Source: Mongoliitalea daihaiensis
Lineage (GTDB): Bacteria > Bacteroidota > Bacteroidia > Cytophagales > Cyclobacteriaceae
Reading direction: 5' to 3'
Assembly (NCBI RefSeq): GCF_021596945.1
Contig: NZ_CP063779.1
Location: 3,322,001-3,386,000 of the forward strand
DNA length: 64,000 bases
Part shown: piece by piece, positions 17,894-26,549 of the stretch
Numbering within the stretch: position 1 is the stretch's first letter
How the letters are laid out: every line of letters starts with the position of its first letter
The notes under the pieces: model-generated
What the model saw: only the letters and a program-made list of their open reading frames with translations
The model's database searches: none
What the model was told of the DNA's origin: nothing
Program-made: the position numbers and the translations under genes

Positions 17894-19111
17894 TTATTGT
17901 CCAAGTTTAGACTTTAATAATTTCATATCTTCGCTAACTTTCAAATCAACAATTTTAGCGTAGTGCTGAGTCTGTTTAAGAGATTTATGCCCTAACATTT
18001 TGGATACTGTTTCAATGGGAACACCATTACTGAGTGTTACAGTTGTAGCAAAAGTATGTCTAGCTATATGGAAAGTAAGCTCCTTTTTGATACCACATAG
18101 GTCAGCAATTTCTTTTAAGTAAGCATTCATCTTTTGATTACTCAATACCGGCAAAACCAGACCTTCTGCCTCACATTTAGGATGATTATAGTATTTATCC
18201 ATAAGCTTTTGTGCTTTTGGTAGCAAAGGAATTCGAACACTTGACTCAGTCTTTTGACGGCTTGTGATAATCCATTTTTCTTTATCTAGTCCAATAATAA
18301 TTTGATCCCTTCGAAGTTTTTTGACATCAATATATGCCAATCCTGTATAGCAGCTGAACAAAAATATGTCGCGAACTTGATTTAACCGTTCAATTTCAAA
18401 ATATTTGGCTTCTAAAGCCTCTAACTCTTCAAATGTGAGGTAATGTCTAGGAACCTCCTTTTTAGCCAGCTTAAAGCCCACAAAAGGATCCCTAATTAGC
18501 CAACCTTTTTTAATACAGCTTAAAACTATTTTCTTGAAATTACCTAAATACTTAACTGTAGTATTATGGGCACAACCTCTGACAGATTTTAGCCAAAAAG
18601 AATAATCAGAAATAAAATCGTAATCTAGCTTTTTGATTTCAAGATCATCCTTTTTATACTTCCACTGGATAAAAGCTTTGGTATGTTCAAATGAGGTTTT
18701 GTATCGCTCTAAAGTGCCCTCAGCAAATTCTTGACCTACTAATGCCTCCATTTTTTCATTATGCTCTGAAAATATTTCTAGGATCATTCTGTTCTGTTCA
18801 GATTTACCTTGAAGAACATTTTTAATATTTTTGAGAGAAATCTCTTTATCGTTATCCAACAAATATTTTCTTACTTGATGAACTTTTAACTGCAGTGTAT
18901 CCAAATAGGAGTTAATCATACGTGCCTCTTCAGTCTTGCCTTTCACCCTATTTGCAGCGGTTAGCCATTTATCGGGGTGACATTTGTATTTGGTTGACAT
19001 TTCAAATCGTTGGGAATCAACCGTGATTCTCATGTAAATAGATTTCAAACCATTTCTATCATTCTTGGAAGGTTTGAGATAATACAGCAGGGAAAATGTT
19101 TTTTCAATCAT
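17894..19111 (-). CDS. int: Tyrosine recombinase / integrase (IntDOT-like)
   Basis: A 405-residue phage or transposon-type integrase. An arm-DNA-binding N-terminus (about 1-95), a core-binding SAM-like domain (about 105-210) and the catalytic domain (about 222-400) are present. Catalytic residues visible are Lys287, His348 and Arg351 (HIARHTFA), His375 (MLGHKSL) and Tyr384 (QHYAKI). The first arginine of the usual R-K-H-R-H-Y set is missing: the TGLR motif reads TGLA (Ala259), as in the Bacteroides IntDOT family, which also lacks ArgI. It would insert the phage at a site next to its own 3' end. Confidence 0.95.
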   Translation of the reverse strand: MIEKTFSLLYYLKPSKNDRNGLKSIYMRITVDSQRFEMSTKYKCHPDKWLTAANRVKGKTEEARMINSYLDTLQLKVHQVRKYLLDNDKEISLKNIKNVLQGKSEQNRMILEIFSEHNEKMEALVGQEFAEGTLERYKTSFEHTKAFIQWKYKKDDLEIKKLDYDFISDYSFWLKSVRGCAHNTTVKYLGNFKKIVLSCIKKGWLIRDPFVGFKLAKKEVPRHYLTFEELEALEAKYFEIERLNQVRDIFLFSCYTGLAYIDVKKLRRDQIIIGLDKEKWIITSRQKTESSVRIPLLPKAQKLMDKYYNHPKCEAEGLVLPVLSNQKMNAYLKEIADLCGIKKELTFHIARHTFATTVTLSNGVPIETVSKMLGHKSLKQTQHYAKIVDLKVSEDMKLLKSKLGQ

Positions 19112-19144
19112 GTTTACTCACTTTAAAGGTTTAAGGTACGATTT

Positions 19145-19255
19145 GGTGAGTCTTTTGGCAAGATATTCAGCTATGGAACATGTTGATTTTCAGTTTCTTA
19201 AACCCCTCATAGGTGAGTCTTTTTTTCATCTAAAAAGACTCACCTAGGACTCACC
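19145..19255. repeat. Cluster of four GGTGAGTC sites upstream of integrase
   Basis: GGTGAGTC occurs directly at 19145 and 19212 (both extended to GGTGAGTCTTTT) and inverted at 19237-19244 and 19248-19255. The copies at 19211-19224 and 19232-19245 form a perfect 14-bp hairpin arm pair. Located 34-145 bp upstream of the integrase start, they are good candidates for integrase arm-binding sites or an excisionase/autoregulation operator. Confidence 0.7.
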
Positions 19256-19293
19256 TCAATTTTGTTAAATATTGAAGAAATTAGATAAAAAAC

Positions 19294-19328
19294 AAAAAGA
19301 CCTGCAAGTGTGATCTGCAGGTCTTTTT
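19294..19328. terminator. Bidirectional terminator-type hairpin
   Basis: AAAAAGACCTGCA / TGCAGGTCTTTTT form a perfect 13-bp stem with a 9-nt loop, A-rich on one side and T-rich on the other. It could insulate the integrase region from the cargo genes. Confidence 0.8.
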
Positions 19329-19872
19329 AGATGATATTTTGTAAATTTTTGTAGAAAAACCGCTTTTAAACGATTTAGAGAGGGTTTTTCATTTGTAGAA
19401 TCACTTAAACAAGGATTTCAAAAACTTAATTTTGATGGCTTTTGAAGTCTTTGTTTAGCTACTTGGCAGAGAGTGGGGGACTAATACGTGCTAATGCATA
19501 AGCTTCGATATTTCAGTAAATTAAGCCTGATTTTTTATATCACTAAATTGCTTTAGTACATACTTTTGTACACACTTTTTATTTTTTTGATTCCGATTTA
19601 TAAATTAGTGAACATTTTTTAGTAAACTTAAACCATGGATTTGTTCATGGATAAGCAAGACTTTTTCCTGTTATTTTATAATGGTATGTCTAATTTTTCT
19701 GAACAAATAAATACTTGTACATCTATTGACGATAATTTGGATATATCCGCAATGTCTTTCGCTATTTGGTCCAAACGGAATGCATAGCGCAATAGATTGC
19801 GTAAAGAGAATCGTAAGGTGCAACCTTAAAAGACAGACACTCAAAAAAAACTAACACTCAAAAAATTAACAA
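19329..19872. other. Intergenic region with a doubtful small ORF and palindromes
   Basis: This 544-bp stretch has no convincing gene. A plus frame at 19635-19787 could encode 50 residues (begins MDLFMDKQDFFLLF) but resembles nothing I know. Two exact short palindromes follow, CGCAATAGATTGCG (19788-19801) and TAAGGTGCAACCTTA (19814-19828), just before the first cargo gene, and may be part of a cassette boundary or operator. Confidence 0.5.
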
Positions 19873-20292
19873 ATGGAAAGCGAATACAACAAAATATTTG
19901 AACTGCTTTATGCAGATTATGTCTATGAAATAGAATACAGAAGAAGAAGACCTTTTCTATACAATGAATATTATTTTGTTCGAAGTATTAGAAAATCCAT
20001 AGACATAAAAGATGTTGAAAATACATTGCGACCAGATGCTAAATATTTTTTGATTATAAACTTTCACCATCTAATTGTAAGACCTTTAATTGAAAGAAAT
20101 GGATTAAAGAATCTTCAAAACGAAAGTTTTGTTTTTGAACTTGAAGAAAATATACAGTCCGACATCGAAATGATTATAAATGAAGTAAAAGGCAATGACG
20201 AAGTTGAACAAATAAGTGGTCATCAAATAATGAAATCTATTGATGCATTATGGTCAAAACTTAGAACAACCGGACAAAAAACTTGGGGATAA
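19873..20292 (+). CDS. Hypothetical cargo protein A (139 residues)
   Basis: Soluble, charged, mostly helical product with a run of arginines near residue 22 (EYRRRRPFLYNE). It is not recognised. The stop overlaps the start of the next gene (TAATG), so the two are translationally coupled and probably act together. Placed in the accessory region at the prophage left end, next to a restriction-like operon, a defence or exclusion role is possible but is inference only. Confidence 0.6.
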   Translation: MESEYNKIFELLYADYVYEIEYRRRRPFLYNEYYFVRSIRKSIDIKDVENTLRPDAKYFLIINFHHLIVRPLIERNGLKNLQNESFVFELEENIQSDIEMIINEVKGNDEVEQISGHQIMKSIDALWSKLRTTGQKTWG

Positions 20293-20789
20293 TGCACGGA
20301 AAAAACAACTCGCTAATAAGCACGCAATTGATTACTGCATCACTGACAATGATAACAGTTGTTTCAGTTTTTGCTGTATTTGTCATTGACAAAAGAGAGG
20401 TAGGTATTCTCTATTACGTTATTACAGGCTTTTCATTCTTTTCTTTTGTTCTAAGCATTATATGTGGTGGTATTGGGCTAAGTAGTGAAAATGCCGAAAG
20501 TCAATATAATAAATATTTCAACTATCAGACAAGAACTGCTTTGTTAGGGATAGTTCTATTTTGCTTAAGTATTTTTTTAGGAAAAGACAAAGAAAATGCA
20601 ACTGAACAGACACTAAAAAATCAAGAAAAAACGATTATCGAACTCCAATTAAAAGACGGGTTCCAATCAAAGGAAATTGACGATTTGAAGAGTAACATTG
20701 AGAGACTTTCAAAACAATTGCAAAGCACGAATAGCAGACTTGACACTTTAACCCTGCTTAACGAAAAGAATAAACAAAAAAAGAGATGA
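20292..20789 (+). CDS. Membrane protein with C-terminal coiled coil (cargo protein B)
   Basis: The frame opens at a TTG (20283), but the ATG at 20292 overlapping the upstream stop is preferred, giving 165 residues. Three hydrophobic helices occupy about residues 12-33, 40-65 and 84-99, followed by a cytoplasmic or periplasmic coiled coil (about 105-160, with KEIDDLKSNIERLSKQLQS). Function is unknown. Together with the upstream gene it forms a compact two-gene unit bounded on its right by an attC-like foldback. Confidence 0.62.
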   Translation: MHGKNNSLISTQLITASLTMITVVSVFAVFVIDKREVGILYYVITGFSFFSFVLSIICGGIGLSSENAESQYNKYFNYQTRTALLGIVLFCLSIFLGKDKENATEQTLKNQEKTIIELQLKDGFQSKEIDDLKSNIERLSKQLQSTNSRLDTLTLLNEKNKQKKR

Positions 20790-20834
20790 CAATAGAAAGC
20801 AAACTGACAAATGCAGGAAAGGCAGCACCTACAG

Positions 20835-20944
20835 GCGTTTGGCTCAATGGCGGGTGAGTTGGTTAATTGAACATTCTACCTCTCATCAACTTTTGTCGTG
20901 TATTGACAGTTTTGAGCTCCGAAATCCGCCACTGCGCCAAGCGC
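20835..20944. repeat. attC-like imperfect foldback after the two-gene unit
   Basis: GCGTTTGGCTCAATGGCGG (20835-20853) and CCGCCACTGCGCCAAGCGC (20926-20944) are inverse copies at 16 of 19 positions, around a 72-nt spacer. Such long, imperfect GC-rich foldbacks between unrelated short genes resemble integron cassette attC sites of Bacteroidota. No integron integrase is in the window. It could instead be a folded terminator or a mobile palindromic unit. Confidence 0.5.
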
Positions 20945-21041
20945 TGCAGGCAAGCGTAAAGAACGACACCCCAGGCCAAAAACGAACAGACACAAGAAAG
21001 AAATATTAATTTTGAAACCGAAGAAAAAATAAAGTGGACAA

Positions 21042-22094
21042 ATGACAGATAAAGCCCAGAATCAAAATCTAAATCAGGCTAAGACCAATAAAAAGGACGA
21101 GTTCTACACTCAACTTTCGGACATTGAAAGAGAGTTAAAGTATTACAAACAGCATTTTAAGAACAAAGTAGTTTATTGCAACTGTGACGACCCACGAGTG
21201 AGCAACTTTTTTCATTTCTTCTCTTATAATTTTGAGAAACTTGGACTGAAAAAGCTCATTGCAACTTGCTATAAAAACCAAAATATGGATTTGTTCAGCC
21301 AAAACGACTCTGAACAAGCAATTTATTTGGAATATTCGGGAGATAAAAACGGTAATAATGTTCCTGACCCTGGCGAAATCGGCATTAAAAAACTTAAAGG
21401 TGATGGTGATTTTAGAAGCAAGGAATGTATTGAACTATTAAAGCAAGCGGACATTGTTGTAACAAATCCGCCATTTTCATTATTCCGTGAATACGTTTCT
21501 CAACTAATTGAATACGACAAGAAGTTTGTAATTGTCGGGCATCAAAACGCAATAAAATACAAAGAGATCTTTCCATTAATCAGAGATAACAAACTTTGGT
21601 TAGGTTATGGTTTTAAAGGTGGTGCAGGTCATTTCATCAATGAACATTACGAAGATTATGCAACAGCAACTGATAGAAAAGAAGGAATGATAAGAGTTTC
21701 GGGAGTTCATTGGTTTACCAATCTTGAAATCAATAAGCGACACGAAGATTTAATTCTATATAAAAAATACACCCCTGAAGAATATCCAAAATACGAGAAT
21801 TTTGACGCAATCAATGTTGATGTGACCAAAGACATTCCTATGGACTATAAAGGTTTTATGGGAGTTCCTATAACATTTATGGACAAATATAATCCCGACC
21901 AATTCGAGATAATCGGGGTTGGCATTGCAAACTTAGGACTTGAAATGGGAATAAAACCATACAAACCAGAACACAAAAAATACAGAAAAGAAGTACAAAA
22001 ACGTGGTGCAGTTGATGGGGATTTATATATGATGGTTGACGGAGTTGTTACCGTTCCCTATTCTCGAATAATAATCAAAAATAAAAGATTATGA
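21042..22094 (+). CDS. Adenine-specific DNA methyltransferase, EcoRI-methylase family
   Basis: A 350-residue N6-adenine methyltransferase. The catalytic motif IV is NPPF (142-145, in VVTNPPFSLFREYV) and the surrounding pattern (KKDEFYTQLSDIERELKYY near the start, CNCDDPRVSNFF at 46-57, then GHQNAIKYKEIFPLI) is that of the EcoRI-type methylase family. It would protect host or phage DNA by methylating adenine in a short palindrome, whose sequence cannot be read from the gene. Its stop overlaps the next start (ATGA). Confidence 0.88.
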   Translation: MTDKAQNQNLNQAKTNKKDEFYTQLSDIERELKYYKQHFKNKVVYCNCDDPRVSNFFHFFSYNFEKLGLKKLIATCYKNQNMDLFSQNDSEQAIYLEYSGDKNGNNVPDPGEIGIKKLKGDGDFRSKECIELLKQADIVVTNPPFSLFREYVSQLIEYDKKFVIVGHQNAIKYKEIFPLIRDNKLWLGYGFKGGAGHFINEHYEDYATATDRKEGMIRVSGVHWFTNLEINKRHEDLILYKKYTPEEYPKYENFDAINVDVTKDIPMDYKGFMGVPITFMDKYNPDQFEIIGVGIANLGLEMGIKPYKPEHKKYRKEVQKRGAVDGDLYMMVDGVVTVPYSRIIIKNKRL

Positions 22095-22960
22095 TTTCAG
22101 ATAAAATTCAATCACTTTTTGACTTTATAGACTTTCTTCACTCTAACAAAGAAAACTATATTGTAAACTATATCCCTCTTGTCAAGGAGTTAGAAGTTTT
22201 AGCCGATAAGAGAAGTGAATTAAAACCATTGGACAATTACAGAGAAAAGGAAGAATACAATGTAATTCAAAAAGAAATAGAAGATAAATTCCCAACTATA
22301 ACCGAAAATATTTATAAACCATTTACCCAAAAACTTTTAGAATTAAAAATTTGGTCAGGTGATGTCACATACAGTAGTATATGGAATAGTAACATAGAAG
22401 CAATTTCCAAATTAAAAAATGAATTTGAAAGTACAGATGTTGCAATAGTTATGGATTACAAAAAAAAGTATTTGTCATTTAGAACTGAAACACATAGTAA
22501 TTTTTTGTGCTTGGGATTGATATTTCAAGAACTTGACGAAATATTTAAGGAACTGTTTGATTTTTTTAATGACACGGAAGATAATGAATTTGAAAGTTTT
22601 GAATTTAAGGAATTAAAAGTCAATAGTGTTGAAGATTTGGTAAAATTTATTTCCGAGAACAAAACTAACAATGTGAAATACTCTCTTCCAATAAAATCAT
22701 TTATTGAAAAGCGAGAGCAACCAAGGCATAGTACAAACAATTTAAATTTTCATAATTACGAAACCATTATGGGAGATAAAATAATTGCCAAAAATATACC
22801 AAATAACAGCGGTGTTATTAATGTTGGTAAGAATAATAAGAGTGAGGCAAATTCAAATGATGAATTAGCAGTAAAAACCTTTAATTGGCAAAGATTTGGA
22901 ATTATATCTGCAACAATATTAATGGTTGTAGCCATAATCATAGCAATAATTTATAGTTAG
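22091..22960 (+). CDS. Tail-anchored protein within the restriction-like operon
   Basis: The 289-residue product is helical and acidic over about 1-200, has a low-complexity linker with NIPNNSGVINVGKNNKSEAN (about 239-258), and ends in one membrane helix (about 265-287). It lacks a signal peptide, so the N-terminal domain should face the cytoplasm from the inner membrane. The gene overlaps the methylase by 4 bp and precedes the nuclease by 5 bp. I know no family for it; it may be an effector, an inhibitor or a membrane tether for the nuclease. Confidence 0.7.
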   Translation: MISDKIQSLFDFIDFLHSNKENYIVNYIPLVKELEVLADKRSELKPLDNYREKEEYNVIQKEIEDKFPTITENIYKPFTQKLLELKIWSGDVTYSSIWNSNIEAISKLKNEFESTDVAIVMDYKKKYLSFRTETHSNFLCLGLIFQELDEIFKELFDFFNDTEDNEFESFEFKELKVNSVEDLVKFISENKTNNVKYSLPIKSFIEKREQPRHSTNNLNFHNYETIMGDKIIAKNIPNNSGVINVGKNNKSEANSNDELAVKTFNWQRFGIISATILMVVAIIIAIIYS

Positions 22961-22965
22961 CATCA

Positions 22966-24048
22966 ATGAAAATAGAACTAAAAGAAATAACAGTCCGTGA
23001 CCTTGCAAACGGTTTTCAAGATAACGAAGAAAACGGAGTTGTTGGTTACGGTGGCAAATTGGACATTCGCCCATCCTATCAACGTGAATTTATCTACAAA
23101 GACAAACAGCGAGAAGCTGTAATTGACACGTTAACAAAAGATTTTCCTTTGAATGTTATGTATTGGGCAGTTCGTGAAGATGGAAATTTTGAAGTGATTG
23201 ACGGACAGCAACGGACAATTTCAATTAGTCAATTCGTTGAAGGAGATTTTGCTTACAAAAACAGATATTTCCACAATCTGCAAAAAGACGAGCAAGAACA
23301 GATTTTGAACTACAAAATAATGGTTTATCTGTGTAGCGGAACAGACAGCGAAAAATTGGAGTGGTTTAAAACAATAAACATTGCAGGAGAAAAACTAACA
23401 GACCAAGAATTAAGAAATGCAGTTTATTCAGGTTCGTGGGTTTCAGACGCAAAAAGATATTTTAGTAAAAATGGTTGCGCTGCATACGGTTTAGGTGGTG
23501 GCTATATGAACGGAACACCAATCAGGCAAGACTATTTGGAAACAACAATAAAGTGGATAAGCAAAGACAACATTGAGCATTATATGGCAAAACAGCAACA
23601 CGAGCCAAACGCCAATGATTTATGGTTGTATTTTCAAAGTGTCATTAGTTGGGTAAAAGTTGTTTTCCCAAAATATCGCAAAGAAATGAAAGGTATTCAA
23701 TGGGGGTCTCTATACAACGAGTTCAAAGACAAGAAATTTGATCACAAAAGACTTGATGAAGAAATCACAGAATTAATGCAAGACGAAGACGTGACCAACA
23801 AAAAAGGGATTTATGAATACGTTTTGACACGCAAAGAGAGATTTTTAAATATTCGTGCATTTACAGACAATCAAAAGCGAGAAGCATTTGAAAGACAGAA
23901 AGGTATTTGTCCAGTATGCACAGAAGAATACAAGATTGAAGAAATGGAAGCTGACCATATCACACCTTGGCATTTAGGCGGTCGAACAAGTGCGGATAAT
24001 TGCCAAATGTTATGTAAGGACGACAACAGAAGAAAAAGCGGAATATGA
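22966..24048 (+). CDS. DUF262-HNH nuclease (GmrSD-like restriction enzyme)
   Basis: A 360-residue protein with an N-terminal DUF262/ParB-like domain holding the DGQQR motif (79-83) and the preceding RPSYQREF (35-42), and a C-terminal HNH nuclease with a zinc-binding CPVC (315-318), core EADHITPWHLGG (329-340) and DNCQMLC (344-350). GmrSD-like enzymes use DUF262 NTPase activity and HNH cleavage against modified or foreign DNA. With the upstream methylase it forms a plausible restriction-modification pair. Confidence 0.88.
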   Translation: MKIELKEITVRDLANGFQDNEENGVVGYGGKLDIRPSYQREFIYKDKQREAVIDTLTKDFPLNVMYWAVREDGNFEVIDGQQRTISISQFVEGDFAYKNRYFHNLQKDEQEQILNYKIMVYLCSGTDSEKLEWFKTINIAGEKLTDQELRNAVYSGSWVSDAKRYFSKNGCAAYGLGGGYMNGTPIRQDYLETTIKWISKDNIEHYMAKQQHEPNANDLWLYFQSVISWVKVVFPKYRKEMKGIQWGSLYNEFKDKKFDHKRLDEEITELMQDEDVTNKKGIYEYVLTRKERFLNIRAFTDNQKREAFERQKGICPVCTEEYKIEEMEADHITPWHLGGRTSADNCQMLCKDDNRRKSGI

Positions 24049-24100
24049 CGACTGAATATCACGTAACGAGAAGGACGCCAGCCTATAATCGAGTAGACGG

Positions 24101-24121
24101 CCGTGAGCCATAAGCTCACGG
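24101..24121. repeat. Short perfect hairpin after the restriction operon
   Basis: CCGTGAGC / GCTCACGG give an 8-bp GC-rich stem with a 5-nt loop, 52 bp after the nuclease stop. GC content here is well above the surroundings. It may be a terminator core or the remaining half of a cassette recombination site. Confidence 0.55.
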
Positions 24122-24188
24122 TGCGCCAATGTTTTTAACTTAAGAGTCTCTTTAAATTATATTTTCAGAAACTCTTAAATTTTATTTT

Positions 24189-24734
24189 CTATTTTACCTC
24201 AAATGGGTTCTCTCTTGAGGAGGTAATAAGGCTTTTCAAAAACTCCTTGTCTTTCTGGAGCTCATCAATCCTTTCTTTCTGCAGCTGCATAATCTTTTTG
24301 ATGTCCTCAAAGAGAATCATCATTGATTGCTGAGGAATTTTCCCTTCCATGAAAAGCTCCCTTGATCTGGATAATTGATTGATGAAATTTTCCGCACTAA
24401 GAACAATGGAGGAATCCGTATCTTTTGTCTTAAGTGAAGGAATGTCCTTCGGGTCAAAAGACATCTGCCCATATCCATTGGAGAACCAAGTAGGATTAAG
24501 GTCTGGGAATGCATCGAAAAGTCTTTTACGGATAGTTGCTGAAACACCTACCACACTCTTTTCAATTTTGTTTAGATTTGGTTGGGAACATTGAAGCTTT
24601 TCGGCCATCTCAACTTGAGATAATCCTTTTTGCTTTCTGAATTCGGAGAGCCTTTCTCCTTCTGTTTTTTTAATTGCTACCATATTTTCTGGCTTTATTT
24701 TTAGGGTGAAGATTTTCCTTTTAATTATAATCAC
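24189..24734 (-). CDS. Phage repressor, XRE-family helix-turn-helix
   Basis: A DNA-binding protein of 181 residues, or 164 if translation starts at the second ATG (24683), which begins right before the HTH domain (MVAIKKTEGERLSEFRKQKG). The helix-turn-helix (about 25-85) includes GLSQVEMAEKLQCSQPNLNK and the GYGQM turn typical of Bacteroidota prophage repressors. The C-terminal half is a charged coiled coil, without a peptidase domain, so induction would not go through RecA-style self-cleavage. Divergent to the early operon. Confidence 0.85.
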   Translation of the reverse strand: MIIIKRKIFTLKIKPENMVAIKKTEGERLSEFRKQKGLSQVEMAEKLQCSQPNLNKIEKSVVGVSATIRKRLFDAFPDLNPTWFSNGYGQMSFDPKDIPSLKTKDTDSSIVLSAENFINQLSRSRELFMEGKIPQQSMMILFEDIKKIMQLQKERIDELQKDKEFLKSLITSSRENPFEVK

Positions 24735-24948
24735 AGCTTATAAAATGAAGCTGTACCTTAAGCGTTGTGTCATTAAGACAACCAGTTGACCAAAAGAACC
24801 TGCTGTATAAAACTTTATTTAAAGGCACTACAATAAACTAAGTAAAATATAGTGTTCAAATACAGCTGTTTGCAAATAAATATTTGATTCGGTTATAAAG
24901 AAATAAACAAATATTATAAATTGCAAATAAATATAAAAGAAAATTATA
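24735..24948. promoter_or_regulatory. Repressor/early-operon switch region with repeated operator
   Basis: This divergent intergenic region holds two exact copies of TTGCAAATAAATAT (24870-24883 and 24921-24934), 51 bp apart, near the early-gene start. They are candidate operators for the adjacent repressor. The region is very AT-rich, and no full promoter consensus could be fixed. Confidence 0.55.
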
Positions 24949-25212
24949 ATGAGTCCTCAACTACCATTAAGGGTTTTTATCACTGATAACATTTTCAGGG
25001 AGTTCCCAACCTCTCCAATGAGCGTTTATTTTACTTCTGAGGCCGTAATGAAAAGGCAGTATCCTTATTTGAGGATTAATTATCTTTATAACCTCACAGA
25101 TTATTGGGAAAACCCAAGAGGTGAAATTATGGTGAAGCTTTTAGAGCTTGATCACTATATTAGGTTTGCTCCGGGTGGAGTAGTCCTTAGTAACTTTATT
25201 GTACAAAACTGA
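24949..25212 (+). CDS. First early protein, hypothetical (87 residues)
   Basis: A small basic-aromatic protein (NDYW-rich) that opens the phage early operon. The next gene starts 1 bp after its stop. No motif is recognised. Its position next to the operators would fit an early regulator or anti-host protein. Confidence 0.62.
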   Translation: MSPQLPLRVFITDNIFREFPTSPMSVYFTSEAVMKRQYPYLRINYLYNLTDYWENPRGEIMVKLLELDHYIRFAPGGVVLSNFIVQN

Positions 25213-25213
25213 C

Positions 25214-26224
25214 ATGAAAAATAGATTTATCGAAAAAGAGGATTTAGACAGAATGCTCAACAATGGCTTGTCTGTTTATGAACACTTTCTCGGTGAAGTG
25301 CAGCTGGGAAAGAAAATCATATCACCTATTAGACCCGAACAGGATCCAAGCTTTTCCATTTATGTCCATAGAAAAAGAGGACAGTACTGGTGGAAAGACA
25401 ACGGGGTTGACAAGTTTGGAGATTACTTCGATTTTATTTCAGAAGTAACTGGGTGTACCTTCAAAGAAGCAGTAGACTATTGCAAGACAAACATCTTGAA
25501 CATTGGTCAAAAGAAACCTGACTTTTCAAGGCTTAATGATCTTGCCCTGCAAATAGCGATGCAGACCGAAGTAAAAAAGGTGGTACAGCAGAAAGCTATG
25601 ATCATTCCTGAGTTTAGAAAATGGAACCAAGAGGATGAAGATTACTTTCAGAGTACCATTGGAATGTCTTGTCAGGATATGCAAAATGCTTGGTACCTTC
25701 CAGTGTCAAGTGTGAGAGTGATTTCTAAAGGTAAAGATTACATAATTAGAGAAAGGAAAGATTCTCCTATCTATGTGATTCGGTTCCCTTCCGGTAACTT
25801 CAAGGTATATCGTCCAAAAGAACCATCCCAAAGAAAATGGATTTCCAATGTTGAAAAGGAACTTGATTTCTACATGCTCGAAGAATGTAAAGGAGGGGAA
25901 GTGGTATTCATACAATCGGGAAACCGTGATTGTGCTGCCATTAGAAAGCATACGGGAATTGACAGCTTTGCGCTTAACTCAGAAAGTGCAGAACTACCAT
26001 CAGCTGTTTTCCTCGCACTAAAGGCCCGATACAAAAAGGTCTATGTGCTATATGATAATGACAAAGCAGGCACTAAAGGTGCTGACAAGTTATATTTTAT
26101 GTTCGGGATACCAGCACTAAACTACGCTTACAAAGAGTTTGGAGTCAACGACTTCTGTGAACTTCTCGAAAACAAAAAGGATAAGCTCGATGAATTTATT
26201 CTTTTTTTGTATGCTGAAATATAA
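25214..26224 (+). CDS. TOPRIM primase-like protein
   Basis: ATG 25214 is preferred over the TTG frame start at 25199, which overlaps the upstream gene. The 336-residue product has an N-terminal region resembling the DNA-binding part of phage primases (PEQDPSFSIYVHRKRGQYWW, then GDYFDFISEVTGCTFKEAV) and a C-terminal TOPRIM domain with the acidic pair in VLYDNDKAGTKGA (Asp281 and Asp283). The usual EGxxD motif reads SGNRD, so the catalytic Glu is replaced. No zinc-binding cysteines of the CHC2 type are seen. Likely primer synthesis or a primase accessory role. Confidence 0.75.
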   Translation: MKNRFIEKEDLDRMLNNGLSVYEHFLGEVQLGKKIISPIRPEQDPSFSIYVHRKRGQYWWKDNGVDKFGDYFDFISEVTGCTFKEAVDYCKTNILNIGQKKPDFSRLNDLALQIAMQTEVKKVVQQKAMIIPEFRKWNQEDEDYFQSTIGMSCQDMQNAWYLPVSSVRVISKGKDYIIRERKDSPIYVIRFPSGNFKVYRPKEPSQRKWISNVEKELDFYMLEECKGGEVVFIQSGNRDCAAIRKHTGIDSFALNSESAELPSAVFLALKARYKKVYVLYDNDKAGTKGADKLYFMFGIPALNYAYKEFGVNDFCELLENKKDKLDEFILFLYAEI

Positions 26225-26267
26225 ATATAAGTTATAAAATTGCATTAAAGTTATAATTTGAAACGAA

Positions 26268-26549
26268 ATGACCGGAGAACAATTGTATGAAAAACTCAAT
26301 GCCCTGTTTGCATCCAATGTGAGCGACAGGCTTGACGAGAGGAGTGAAGCTATCAGGGTTTTGGATAAGGCTATTTATGGCGGTCTTACTGCAGAGCATG
26401 CCATTGATAAAATGAACCAGATGAATAACACCTTTGATGGAGCAAAAGGCAAGTTAAGCCATGCAATCATCGGGAAATTTTGGGAAAGAAAATTTCGAAA
26501 GCAAGCAGAATACAGGCCTTTAAACATAAATAAGTGGATCTGTGACTGA
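26268..26549 (+). CDS. Hypothetical early protein (93 residues)
   Basis: Small helical charged protein that ends 8 bp inside the helicase gene. Not recognised. Adjacent to the helicase, it could be a loader or adaptor, but this is only suggested by position. Confidence 0.6.
   Translation: MTGEQLYEKLNALFASNVSDRLDERSEAIRVLDKAIYGGLTAEHAIDKMNQMNNTFDGAKGKLSHAIIGKFWERKFRKQAEYRPLNINKWICD

Noticed and set aside
22966-24048. Homing endonuclease inside an intron or intein
   Set aside because: The HNH domain is fused to DUF262 in an operon with a methylase, and no interrupted host gene is seen around it.
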